This document shows positions 56,752 through 64,000 of a DNA stretch of 64,000 bases, one piece after another; position 1 is the first letter of the stretch; every line of letters begins with the position of its first letter. The translations under genes and the position numbers were made by a program. Origin of the DNA: Paenibacillus ginsengihumi DSM 21568 (GTDB taxonomy: Bacteria; Bacillota; Bacilli; Paenibacillales; NBRC-103111); NCBI RefSeq assembly GCF_000380965.1, contig NZ_KB905567.1:17805-81804 (forward strand), read 5' to 3'. A model generated the notes under the pieces. That model searched no databases and was not told the DNA's origin. It saw nothing but the letters and a program-made list of their open reading frames with translations.

Positions 56752-57666
56752 TTACTTCAGAAAGTCAACGAGACTGACGCTGATGATTTTCGCGCCCACC
56801 GAAAGCGAAGATTGGTAGACGTTCTCATCCGTCTTCAGGTTAGTGATCACTCCCGCTATATCCGCGTCCTCCGTTTTGGACTGCAGCGTCTGCAAGTTAA
56901 CGCCGATGTCCTGCAGCCGGGATTGAGCCAGCTCGATGCGGTTGAGACGGGCGCCAATATCCGCTCTTGCCTCCAGAAAACGATCGTTGACCGTGTCAAT
57001 CCGCCCCAAAATATTGCTCACTTCCTGATGATCGCCAGATTGGAGCGCACTCACCAAGTCGTCCAAAACTCTGAAAATATTATCGTTCGTTCCCGGATTA
57101 TTCGGATCATCAGGCTCGCCGAATACTTGATTGCCCGGTACATTCGCTGCAATCCTGACTCCCACGCCAATCTCAAACTTGATTTCGCCGGTATCGATCG
57201 GATCGGTCATCGCCGTCTCCAACTGATAAGGAGGAATGTCCGTTTTTTGTCCGTTAAAAACGTATTTCCCGTTAAATTGGCTATTGCCGATCGTAACCAT
57301 CTGCGAATAAAGCTGTTTTACTTCACTGGCTATGGCATTCAACGCTTGCTGCGGGTTAGTGCTGTTGGCTCCCTGCACCGCCAATTCTCTAACCCGCTGA
57401 ATGACGCTGTTCGCCTGTCCCAGCATGGAATCGGTATAATCGAGCCAAGAGATTGCCGCATCGACATTGCTCTCGTACTGCTCGTTAGCTGCCAGCTCGC
57501 TCCGATACCGCAGACCGAAGCTCATCCCGACCGGATCGTCGGAAGGCTTGTTGATTTTGCGGCCGGTTGCCAGCTGGTTCTGATGATCATTCATTCTATG
57601 CAGATTCGTGCTTATGTTGCGCAGCAGCTGATTGTTCATCATTCCCTGCGTGACACGCATAGTCAT
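56752..57666 (-). CDS. flgL: flagellar hook-associated protein 3 FlgL
   Basis: FlgL (HAP3) joins the hook to the filament. The 304-residue flagellin-like protein has the N-terminal pattern RVTQGMMNNQLLRNISTNL with TGRKINKPSDDPVG, and a C-terminal helical part ending SLSVGAKIISVSLVDFLK. GGAGG lies nine nt before ATG 57666; ATG 57660 is in frame. It follows flgK by 37 nt. Confidence 0.95.
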   Translation of the reverse strand: MTMRVTQGMMNNQLLRNISTNLHRMNDHQNQLATGRKINKPSDDPVGMSFGLRYRSELAANEQYESNVDAAISWLDYTDSMLGQANSVIQRVRELAVQGANSTNPQQALNAIASEVKQLYSQMVTIGNSQFNGKYVFNGQKTDIPPYQLETAMTDPIDTGEIKFEIGVGVRIAANVPGNQVFGEPDDPNNPGTNDNIFRVLDDLVSALQSGDHQEVSNILGRIDTVNDRFLEARADIGARLNRIELAQSRLQDIGVNLQTLQSKTEDADIAGVITNLKTDENVYQSSLSVGAKIISVSLVDFLK

Positions 57667-57703
57667 CGTTTTATACCTCCGTTAGGCGTCTTGGACGATC
57701 CGT

Positions 57704-59323
57704 CTATCTGCCGACAATGCCCATGCCGTTAATGATCCTGTCCAGCATTTCGTCCGTTGTCGTCATCGCGCGCGCCGCCGCATTATAGGCATGCTGGTAC
57801 TTGATCATGTTGGCCATCTCTTCGTCGAGGGATACGCCGCTCACCGATTGCCGTCTCGACTCGATCTGATCGACCAGAATGTCCTGGTTGATCGTCTGAC
57901 GGTTCGCTTCCTGAGCTTGTACCCCGAGCTCCGCCACCAGAGAACGGAAAAACTCATCGAACGTGCCGTCGGAGAGCACCGACTGCCCGGTCGAGGTCGG
58001 ATCGAAGTTGACCCGTTTATTCCTCATATCAGCGAGCAAAAGCGCCATTTCGTTATTTCCTTTGACGATCTGCTCTACCCCGCTTGCGTCTTCATAAGTG
58101 CGCCCGGACGTCGATATATTCGAGACATCATTCAAAATGACCGGATTCACCGTGACATTCGCTGCCGAGATGCCGCCTGTCGTCCCCGGTTTGATCGTAA
58201 AGAAAGGGACGGCCGCCGTAGCCGGGCTTTTGTTCGCAAAGCCGAGCTGATGCAGTCCGTTGAAGCCTTTGACAATGACTTCCACGTCGCCATTCAACGT
58301 GCGCTGCGCCACATTGCCCGCGAAGGGGGTCGGCACCGTCGTCCCGTCCGGCTGTACGATGTTCAGGATAGTCCCCTGCGGTATGACCATATCCTTAGGC
58401 AGCGTGATCTTCACGTCGCCTTCCACCAGCACTTTCAACATATTGTCTAATTGGAACTGGTAATCCGCCACATAGCGATTCCGCGACTGAATCATGCCGT
58501 AGACTTCGCCGCTGGTTAAGTTGCCCCCTTCCACGGCTGAAGCCTCCAGCAATTGACGGGTGACCTCGGTCTCCACATTCGGCCCGGCCACCAATTGAAG
58601 ATTCCCCATGCTAACGAAGTAGCCGCCGGCTTCTTCCGTATAAGTGATATTGATGATCTTCGATAGATCGTCCATCAGCACATCGCGCTGATCCCGAAGA
58701 TCGTTGGCGTTGTTGCCAAGCCCCTCGATCCGGTATATCTCTTCGTTCAATCTCGCAATTTGACTCGTTATCGAATTGATTTCCGTCGCCTTGATTTCAA
58801 TATTGTTCGTCAAATCGTTCGACAAATCGCTGAGTTGCCGGGAAGTCTGATTGAAGGCGTCCGTGAGCGCCAGCGCCCGTTCCTTCACCAGCACCCGAGC
58901 CGTTGTGCTCTCCGGCGATTTGCTAAGCTCCTGCCAGGCGTTCCAGAACTCCTCGATCACTTGCCGAATGCCCGTATCCGAAGGCTCGTTAATGATCGCC
59001 TCCAGCTTCTCCAGCGTATCCTTGCGCACAGACCAGTCGCCCAGACTCTTGCTTTCATTATGAAACTGCTGGTCCAAAAAGCGCTCCCGAATTCGATCGA
59101 TGCTGGTAAATTCGACGCTTTGGCCCATCTGCCCGGGAACCGTGCTGCGCATCATCCCAGGGTATTCGAGCGGTCTTGCAGCAACCATATTGACAACCTG
59201 TCTGGTGTAGCCCCGCGTATTCGAATTGGCGATATTGTGCCCTGTCGTCGTTAACGCCGCTTGCTGCGCAAATAACGCCCGCTTCGATATTTCCAATCCT
59301 CCGAATGTGGATCGCACCGTCAT
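57704..59323 (-). CDS. flgK: flagellar hook-associated protein 1 FlgK
   Basis: FlgK (HAP1) sits between hook and FlgL. The 539-residue protein has the N-terminal rod/hook motif ALTTTGHNIANSNTRGYTRQ and the C-terminal SLDEEMANMIKYQHAYNAAA, ending in a MLDRIINGMG helix. Its length is normal for the family. Confidence 0.96.
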   Translation of the reverse strand: MTVRSTFGGLEISKRALFAQQAALTTTGHNIANSNTRGYTRQVVNMVAARPLEYPGMMRSTVPGQMGQSVEFTSIDRIRERFLDQQFHNESKSLGDWSVRKDTLEKLEAIINEPSDTGIRQVIEEFWNAWQELSKSPESTTARVLVKERALALTDAFNQTSRQLSDLSNDLTNNIEIKATEINSITSQIARLNEEIYRIEGLGNNANDLRDQRDVLMDDLSKIINITYTEEAGGYFVSMGNLQLVAGPNVETEVTRQLLEASAVEGGNLTSGEVYGMIQSRNRYVADYQFQLDNMLKVLVEGDVKITLPKDMVIPQGTILNIVQPDGTTVPTPFAGNVAQRTLNGDVEVIVKGFNGLHQLGFANKSPATAAVPFFTIKPGTTGGISAANVTVNPVILNDVSNISTSGRTYEDASGVEQIVKGNNEMALLLADMRNKRVNFDPTSTGQSVLSDGTFDEFFRSLVAELGVQAQEANRQTINQDILVDQIESRRQSVSGVSLDEEMANMIKYQHAYNAAARAMTTTDEMLDRIINGMGIVGR

Positions 59324-59371
59324 TTAACCCCTTTCATTCAAGCCGTTATTGTTTCCGATGATTGCCGAAGT

Positions 59372-59875
59372 TCAGGCACGAGTATCGAACAACCCGGTGC
59401 GCTTGGCGCTTCCGCCCGCATGCTGCGGGTGCTGATATACGACTTCGTTCTCCGGCGGTCCGGCTATAAGATCCAGCGAATAGTCGATGAAGGCGAGCGA
59501 TTGCTCGATCAGCTGCTGGTTCAATTGGTTGATCTCCCGCAGCTTGCGAATGGCGCCAAGCAGCTTCTTCTGGGCTTCCATCAACCGCTTCTTATCCTCC
59601 GCCTGAAACACGATTTTCGTCAAATCGCTTACCGTTACCCGCGGATTCGGCTTATAGCCCTTCTCGATCATGTATTGACCGATGGCTTCGACACGCTGAA
59701 GATCGAGCTCCCCGACCTGCTTAATGAATTTGTTCTCCTTCGCTACGATGCGGGTCAGCTCCTCCACATCGCCCCGAATCAGAGCATGCTTCTTCTGTTC
59801 CGCCAAATCCAACATGCTGTGATGTGCGGCGTCCAGCGAATGCATGACGTCCAGCAATTGTTCGAAAGAAGACAT
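59372..59875 (-). CDS. flgN: FlgN-like export chaperone (YvyG)
   Basis: FlgN is the export chaperone for FlgK and FlgL. The 167-residue helical protein has the low-conservation FlgN pattern (heptads over about 1-145, including QKKHALIRGDVEELTRIVAKE). Position between flgM and flgK matches yvyG of B. subtilis. AGAGGTG precedes ATG 59875. It is 18 nt after flgM. Confidence 0.88.
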   Translation of the reverse strand: MSSFEQLLDVMHSLDAAHHSMLDLAEQKKHALIRGDVEELTRIVAKENKFIKQVGELDLQRVEAIGQYMIEKGYKPNPRVTVSDLTKIVFQAEDKKRLMEAQKKLLGAIRKLREINQLNQQLIEQSLAFIDYSLDLIAGPPENEVVYQHPQHAGGSAKRTGLFDTRA

Positions 59876-59893
59876 GCCCGTTCACCTCTGCAT

Positions 59894-60169
59894 TTACTTC
59901 AAAAAAGGAAAGATCTTCTCCGCCAGCGCTCTTGCGTCGACCTTGTACGTTCCCGCTTCCACCGCGTTCTTCAGCTCCTCGATCCTTTCAGCGGATACTT
60001 TGCTTGCTTCCGACGAACGCATAGTACCTAGCAATTCCTTCGCTTCGTTTGAGATTTCCACCTGATCTTTCTTGCTTCCCTTCTTCCCGGCCGCGGCTGG
60101 GTTCGGAGTTTCCTGTTGTTTGCTATATTGGTTAATCGCTCCGATTCGACTCGGTCCGTTCACTTTCAT
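59894..60169 (-). CDS. flgM: anti-sigma factor FlgM
   Basis: FlgM binds SigD and holds late flagellar genes off until the hook-basal body is done. The 91-residue protein has a disordered N-terminal half and the C-terminal sigma-binding helices (DQVEISNEAKELL, RIEELKNAVEAGTYKVDARALAEKI). It opens the flgM-flgN-flgK-flgL group. A terminator-like hairpin lies about 35 nt before its start. Confidence 0.95.
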   Translation of the reverse strand: MKVNGPSRIGAINQYSKQQETPNPAAAGKKGSKKDQVEISNEAKELLGTMRSSEASKVSAERIEELKNAVEAGTYKVDARALAEKIFPFLK

Positions 60170-60202
60170 CCTTGCTCACCTCTTTGAAGACAAATGAGAA
60201 AA

Positions 60203-60237
60203 ACCACCGTAAAAGCTTTACTTCTTTTATCGGTGGT
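60203..60237 (-). terminator. terminator-like hairpin just upstream of flgM
   Basis: ACCACCGTAAAAG pairs with CTTTTATCGGTGGT (one bulged base), and TTTTTCTC follows on the minus strand. It lies only about 35 nt before the flgM start. It probably ends the comF-yvyF transcript. If no promoter lies after it, flgM expression would depend on read-through. Confidence 0.75.
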
Positions 60238-60421
60238 GGGTTACGAAAAGTTTATATATCCGTTAAGAAAAACGCTTCACGACTTGAGTCTTGGCCACAA
60301 ACGGCTTCACGTTTTGGCGGGGGCCTGTTTATGACTCAGACCGCAAAGCATGGCTTGAAATCATAAACCGAGGGCTACAAGCAAGCCATGCATCACCAGA
60401 TCCTCTCTAACGTGAGCCTAC

Positions 60422-60456
60422 GGCTAGCAAAGCGAGCAATCCATTCCCGGTAGCTC
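60422..60456 (+). repeat. 35-bp dispersed repeat, copy 2
   Basis: The segment GGCTAGCAAAGCGAGC...CCGGTAGCTC matches 27102-27136 with five differences in 35. It sits in the 258-nt gap between the yvyF gene and the hairpin before flgM, which holds no gene I can support. Confidence 0.6.
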
Positions 60457-60495
60457 CGGTCCCGCCGATCGCGAGGCGTCCAGGCCAATATCGGA

Positions 60496-60921
60496 TCAAA
60501 GCCGATCCTGCAACCGCTCTTTGATCTTGTAGGCCGAGCCCCGATCCTTCTGCTTCTCCTGTTCCTTGCGCCGCTCCTCGTCTTCCTTCAGCATGGAGGC
60601 GTCCTTGGCCAGGCGGGCCCGGCACGGCTCGCACATCAGGTTTTCCCTGATCGGCGCTCCGCATACCTCGCAATGATAGGTCATGTTCGGATTATTTTTA
60701 ATGGAGATCCTTCCTTCGCGAATGAACCGGACAATCTGCTTGATGGGGACCTCCGTCGCATCGCTCAGCTCCTGAATGGTGCATTGCCGGTTTTCTCGCA
60801 AATATTTGATGCATCTCTCGTACTGCCGCTCTAAATCTTTGATGCAATTAGGACACAGCCCGTGAATGTTCTTCACATACACTTTCCCGCAGCGGTCGCA
60901 GTTTGCCACGTTCAGGCTCAT
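60496..60921 (-). CDS. yvyF: flagellar-operon protein of the YvyF family (TIGR03826)
   Basis: This 141-residue protein has four CxxC pairs: CDRC and CPNC near the N-terminus, and CEVC and CEPC at about 83-100. They probably hold two zinc ions. Between them is a helix-turn-helix-like stretch (TIQELSDATEVPIKQIVRFI). The tail is Lys/Glu-rich. Position before flgM matches yvyF of B. subtilis. A regulatory role is suggested in the literature, but not fixed. Confidence 0.9.
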   Translation of the reverse strand: MSLNVANCDRCGKVYVKNIHGLCPNCIKDLERQYERCIKYLRENRQCTIQELSDATEVPIKQIVRFIREGRISIKNNPNMTYHCEVCGAPIRENLMCEPCRARLAKDASMLKEDEERRKEQEKQKDRGSAYKIKERLQDRL

Positions 60922-60974
60922 CGGAATCCCCCTATAGTCAATCGGTTCTTTATCCTGAATTTATGTAATCCCTG

Positions 60975-61065
60975 TCTTAAAAATTCGGCGGTAGCCACCG
61001 ACCAAAATTTCAACATCAAAGGTGACGATTCGCTGACGAATGAATCACTCGTCATAGGCGTCTAT
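60975..61065 (+). repeat. ~90-bp two-hairpin repeat, single unit
   Basis: The unit runs from TCTTAAAAATTCGG to GGCGTCTAT. The first hairpin keeps AAAATT/AATTT flanks with GGCGG/CACCG inside. The second is TGACGA/TCGTCA. It fills the gap between yvyF and comFC in plus orientation, opposite to the genes. The remaining 61066-61154 shows no gene. Confidence 0.8.
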
Positions 61066-61154
61066 ATGATACTATAGCTTATTAGGGACTTATTGACTAT
61101 AGGTTTTGTATATTTTTAATAAAATTCCACAACTTCTGCCCTTGCCGACGTTCA

Positions 61155-61940
61155 TCACCTCGCCCAGCAAAGCCCGCATACCTGGACCTCGATTTGGGAC
61201 CGGATCGTCCGGGCGCATTCGTTCAGCGTGCTGCCGGTCGTATAGACGTCATCGACAATATAGATCCTGACCGGACCGCCGCGGATCAGTGCTTGCAACC
61301 GGGACACGCCGCGCGGCTCAAGGGCAAATACGCCCTTCAAGTCGTCGATTCGCTGCATTCTTGCTTTAAAACTTTGCTTGCCGGTATGAGCGGTCCGCTT
61401 CAGAAGGGGAAGCACCGGCAGCCTCGTCAGCTTTCCCAACTCCGCAGCCATCTGCTCTGCCTGGTTGAATCCCCGTTCGGAGAGCCGCTCCTCGCTAAGC
61501 GGCACGAAGGTAATCATCTCCTGAACAAAATCCGGACAAGGCTCCTCCTTGCCATGCAGATGATAGGCATGCAGCAGCATAGGACCGATCACTTGCCGCA
61601 TCGTTTCCCGTCCCCGGTACTTGTACAGTGCAAGCCATTCTTTCATCCCCGGAGTGTACCTGACCGCGCTGCGGTTGCGCAGCAGATAGGTTTCCGCCCC
61701 TCTGGCGCAATCGGGGCAGCTCTCGTAACGGCCGCACTTCGCACACACCACTTCCGTAATCCAGGGAATTGCGGCCAAGCAGGCCCGGCACAGCGGGAGC
61801 AACGGATTGGCCCCTTTATGGGCCATGCCGCAGCTGAAACACGTCTGCTGCTGCAGCGACAATATCGTTTCCCAGCTTCGCAGCCGGGAGAGAGCTGTGC
61901 GAACGGAATGCCAGATCGGATGGTTCCGAATGATCGCCAC
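61155..61940 (-). CDS. comFC: ComFC-like phosphoribosyltransferase-domain protein
   Basis: ComFC is needed for DNA uptake in competent cells. The 261-residue protein has N-terminal Cys pairs (CFSCG, CRAC, CAKCG, CPDC) likely to bind zinc, and a C-terminal PRTase fold with the signature IYIVDDVYTTGSTLNE (about 226-241). The family interacts with ComFA and ComFB. It is 13 nt after comFA; no comFB lies between them. Confidence 0.94.
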   Translation of the reverse strand: MAIIRNHPIWHSVRTALSRLRSWETILSLQQQTCFSCGMAHKGANPLLPLCRACLAAIPWITEVVCAKCGRYESCPDCARGAETYLLRNRSAVRYTPGMKEWLALYKYRGRETMRQVIGPMLLHAYHLHGKEEPCPDFVQEMITFVPLSEERLSERGFNQAEQMAAELGKLTRLPVLPLLKRTAHTGKQSFKARMQRIDDLKGVFALEPRGVSRLQALIRGGPVRIYIVDDVYTTGSTLNECARTIRSQIEVQVCGLCWAR

Positions 61941-61953
61941 CTCCTCCAGATCG

Positions 61954-63852
61954 TTATTTCAAGTACCCTTTCTTTCGAGCAATTTTGTTCATCTCGACGA
62001 TTTGCCGAACAGCTTCCTTCTGAGAGCTTGTCCGCTCCTTGGCCGCAAAGACGACGAAGCCGTTCGGGTCCTGCGCGGAGCGGCCGGCCCGCCCGGCCAT
62101 CTGCACAAGCGCAGCGGCATCGAACACCGTCGAGTCTGCCTCGAGAATAAACACATCCGATTGCGGGATTGTCACCCCCCGTTCGAGAATCGTCGTCGTC
62201 ACCAGCAGACGAATGTCGCGTTCGCGGAAGGCGACGACTTTGCTAGCGCGATCGGCATCCTTCGAAGACGTCCCTTCGGTTCGCACTTCGGGGAACTGCT
62301 TGCGCAGCCACTCCGCGACCGGCTCGACCTGATAAATTTTCGGGACGAAGACGAACACTTGCGCCCCCCGTTTTAGCGACCGGTCCAGCAGCTGCACGAG
62401 CTTGCCCGCTCCACCGCCCCCGCCGGATGTCATCCTCGCAATACCCGGAATTTGCAGCAGCTGGGGAACGGGAAGCGGATGCCGATGATACCTCGCGGCC
62501 ACCCGGGCATGCGGCAGCGTTCCTCTGCGAACCTCGCGCTGGAGCGGCACCGGAGGCGTCGCCGACAGCAAAATATACGCACCGCCGGGAGCGCATACCT
62601 GCTCTGCGGCAAACTCCAGCAATGGGTTGTTATGATAGGGGAACGCGTCAATCTCATCGATCACTACCAGATCGAACGCTTCCCGAAACCGCATCAGCTG
62701 GTGTGTCGTCGCAATGGTAATGTCCCCTTGCTCCCAGCGCTGCTCGCTTCCCCCATACAAAGTAACGACGCTAGCTTCGGGGAAAGCCTTCTGAATGCGC
62801 GGCCGCAGCTCCAGCACCACGTCCCGCCGCGGAGTCGTGACCACGACCCGGCCTCCTTTAAAAAGCGTAAAAGCGATAAGCGGAAAAATCATCTCAGTTT
62901 TCCCGGCCCCCGTTACAGCCCAGAATAAGAACCGGCGAATCCGGCGGCCGACTCGCTTGCTGCTTGGCGGATGCTGCAGGAAGGCTAGCGCCTCCCTGGC
63001 AGCCTCGGTCTGCACCTCGCTCAGCCCCCAAGGCTTCAGGAATGCGTCCATCCCGCCCGGAGCGGCAAGCGCGCTTCCCATCGCCGCGCCCGGCCGTCCG
63101 GTTTCCGGCTGTCCGGTGCCGGTGCGGATCAGCGGCGTGCAGGCGCGAACGCGTCCCATCGTTAGACACTGTTCGCAATACGCGCACAATGTCCCGCAAT
63201 GATGGCATAAGGTCCGGACTAGCCCGTCCGTCTGCGGCCCGGTTCTGCTTCCCGCCTCCGCGCTCGTTCCGCAGCGCTTGCATTGCAGCTGCCGCGAAGA
63301 GCGGACGAACGGCAGCCGGCTTATAGGCCGCTCCAGCCAACGTATGCCCGGCTCCAACGTCCACGCGCTGCACAGCCATCCGTATTGCAGTCCGTATGTT
63401 AAATCCGCTTCCCCGTCAGCCAGCCCTCTATCCTTCAACAAGGAGGAAAACTCCTCAACAAGCAAAAACCGGCCGCGAATCGCCTCGTATATTCTTGGGA
63501 TTCGTTCGATCCAAGAATGTCCGATTGCGTTCGCTGCCGGTTCTTCCAGCAGGTTCGGCGGAGTCCAATCCCGCCACTGCCATGTAGACATGCGTTCTTT
63601 CGATATGTCCCACTCCTCCGCCATGCTGGCCAGCTGGCGGATCTGTTCTTGCCACCGTACTTTGCCGGACAACGCGGATAGCCTCTCGCAAAAAGCATAG
63701 GCTTGTCCGAAGGATAAAGCCGGCTCCAGCACGCGCATGCGGAATGGCCCGCCGGCGCGCCGCATCCAGTAATGCCGGTCGGCCTGCAAATTCAACGAAA
63801 CGTGCCAGGAACCGCCCACAGGGCGAATGAGGTAATAAAGATGTGCTTTCAT
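61954..63852 (-). CDS. comFA: ComFA-like DEAD-box helicase for DNA uptake
   Basis: ComFA is the ATPase thought to drive imported single-stranded DNA through the ComEC channel. The 632-residue protein has Walker A AVTGAGKTEMIFP (about 310-322), motif II VIDEIDAFP, ILLSATPP, and motif VI QMAGRAGRS. A Cys-rich zinc module with CKRC, CHHC and CEQC lies near 197-228. The protein is about 170 residues longer than B. subtilis ComFA, mostly at the N-terminus. GTG or later starts cannot be excluded, but the frame is well used from ATG 63852. Confidence 0.94.
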   Translation of the reverse strand: MKAHLYYLIRPVGGSWHVSLNLQADRHYWMRRAGGPFRMRVLEPALSFGQAYAFCERLSALSGKVRWQEQIRQLASMAEEWDISKERMSTWQWRDWTPPNLLEEPAANAIGHSWIERIPRIYEAIRGRFLLVEEFSSLLKDRGLADGEADLTYGLQYGWLCSAWTLEPGIRWLERPISRLPFVRSSRQLQCKRCGTSAEAGSRTGPQTDGLVRTLCHHCGTLCAYCEQCLTMGRVRACTPLIRTGTGQPETGRPGAAMGSALAAPGGMDAFLKPWGLSEVQTEAAREALAFLQHPPSSKRVGRRIRRFLFWAVTGAGKTEMIFPLIAFTLFKGGRVVVTTPRRDVVLELRPRIQKAFPEASVVTLYGGSEQRWEQGDITIATTHQLMRFREAFDLVVIDEIDAFPYHNNPLLEFAAEQVCAPGGAYILLSATPPVPLQREVRRGTLPHARVAARYHRHPLPVPQLLQIPGIARMTSGGGGGAGKLVQLLDRSLKRGAQVFVFVPKIYQVEPVAEWLRKQFPEVRTEGTSSKDADRASKVVAFRERDIRLLVTTTILERGVTIPQSDVFILEADSTVFDAAALVQMAGRAGRSAQDPNGFVVFAAKERTSSQKEAVRQIVEMNKIARKKGYLK

Positions 63853-63865
63853 ATCTCACCTGTCA

Positions 63866-64000
63866 ATCTTGAAAATTCGACGAATCCCTCCGGCGAATTT
63901 TCTGGCACCGAAGGTGACGACCGATGACGACAGGAATCGCTCGTCATAGGCGTCTATCTTGAAAATTTGGCGGTATACGCCGACAAAATTTCAACACCGA
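63866..64000 (+). repeat. ~90-bp two-hairpin repeat, one full and one cut unit
   Basis: A full unit (63866-63948) is followed by a second (63949-64000) cut by the window end. The first unit has a perfect second hairpin, ATGACGA/TCGTCAT. The second has a first hairpin with GAAAATTT/AAAATTTC and GGCG/CGCC pairing. The array lies directly upstream of comFA. Confidence 0.85.

Noticed and set aside
60862..61077. 71-codon plus-strand frame across the yvyF start and a repeat unit
   Set aside because: It consists of yvyF antisense and the two-hairpin repeat; its NESLVIGVY peptide comes from the repeat.

Overview
The window looks like a chromosomal segment of a GC-rich, motile, competence-capable Firmicute of the Paenibacillaceae (Paenibacillus/Cohnella type). 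The main evidence is gene order. Read on the minus strand from right to left, it follows the Bacillus subtilis comF–flagellar–secA–prfB–ftsEX–minJ–uvrBA region: comFA, comFC, yvyF, flgM, flgN, flgK, flgL, a yviE-like gene, fliW, csrA, hag, (glycosylation island), flaG, fliD, fliS, fliT, a cold-shock gene, hpf, secA, prfB, a yvjA-like gene, (arg cluster), ftsE, ftsX, an envC-like hydrolase, ctpB, minJ, uvrB, uvrA. Strong AGGAGG ribosome sites and SigA/SigD-type promoters fit this assignment. I saw no rRNA, tRNA, insertion sequence or transposase.

Left end (1-8.3 kb): a truncated U32 peptidase gene faces away from a large membrane-anchored FG-GAP protein. Next comes a compact operon that looks like a rewired D-alanylation (dlt) system: a carrier protein, a class II aminoacyl-tRNA-synthetase-like amino acid:[carrier protein] ligase in place of DltA, a DltD-like SGNH protein, a 36-residue DltX and a DltB-type MBOAT acyltransferase. 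I regard this as the most interesting system in the window. From 8.4 to 12 kb there are a chemoreceptor, a sugar isomerase/epimerase-like TIM barrel and a small membrane protein.

Middle (12-42 kb): uvrA/uvrB with a LexA-like site, motAB, minJ, ctpB, envC-like, ftsX and ftsE. A VanW-family gene is divergent from ftsE. A complete argCJBDFGH cluster follows, whose promoter is covered by two ARG-box-like operators. Then come yvjA, prfB with its programmed +1 frameshift, secA, hpf and a cold-shock gene. The gap between argG and argH holds decayed type I-C-like CRISPR repeats. A four-site DnaA-box cluster lies between the cold-shock gene and fliT.

Right part (42-64 kb): the late flagellar cluster, interrupted between flaG and hag by a flagellin-glycosylation island. 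The island encodes four enzymes expected to make a UDP-2,3-diacetamido-2,3-dideoxy-glucuronic-acid-type sugar and two large glycosyltransferases, one fused to a methyltransferase. Its inner genes are visibly AT-rich. hag has a SigD promoter and a textbook CsrA-binding hairpin; csrA and fliW lie directly upstream. The comF genes close the window.

An approximately 90-bp intergenic repeat with two conserved hairpins, often in tandem, occurs at four or five loci (4.5, 49.3, 56.1, 61.0 and 63.9 kb). At one locus it reads into the apparent N-terminus of the carrier-protein ligase.
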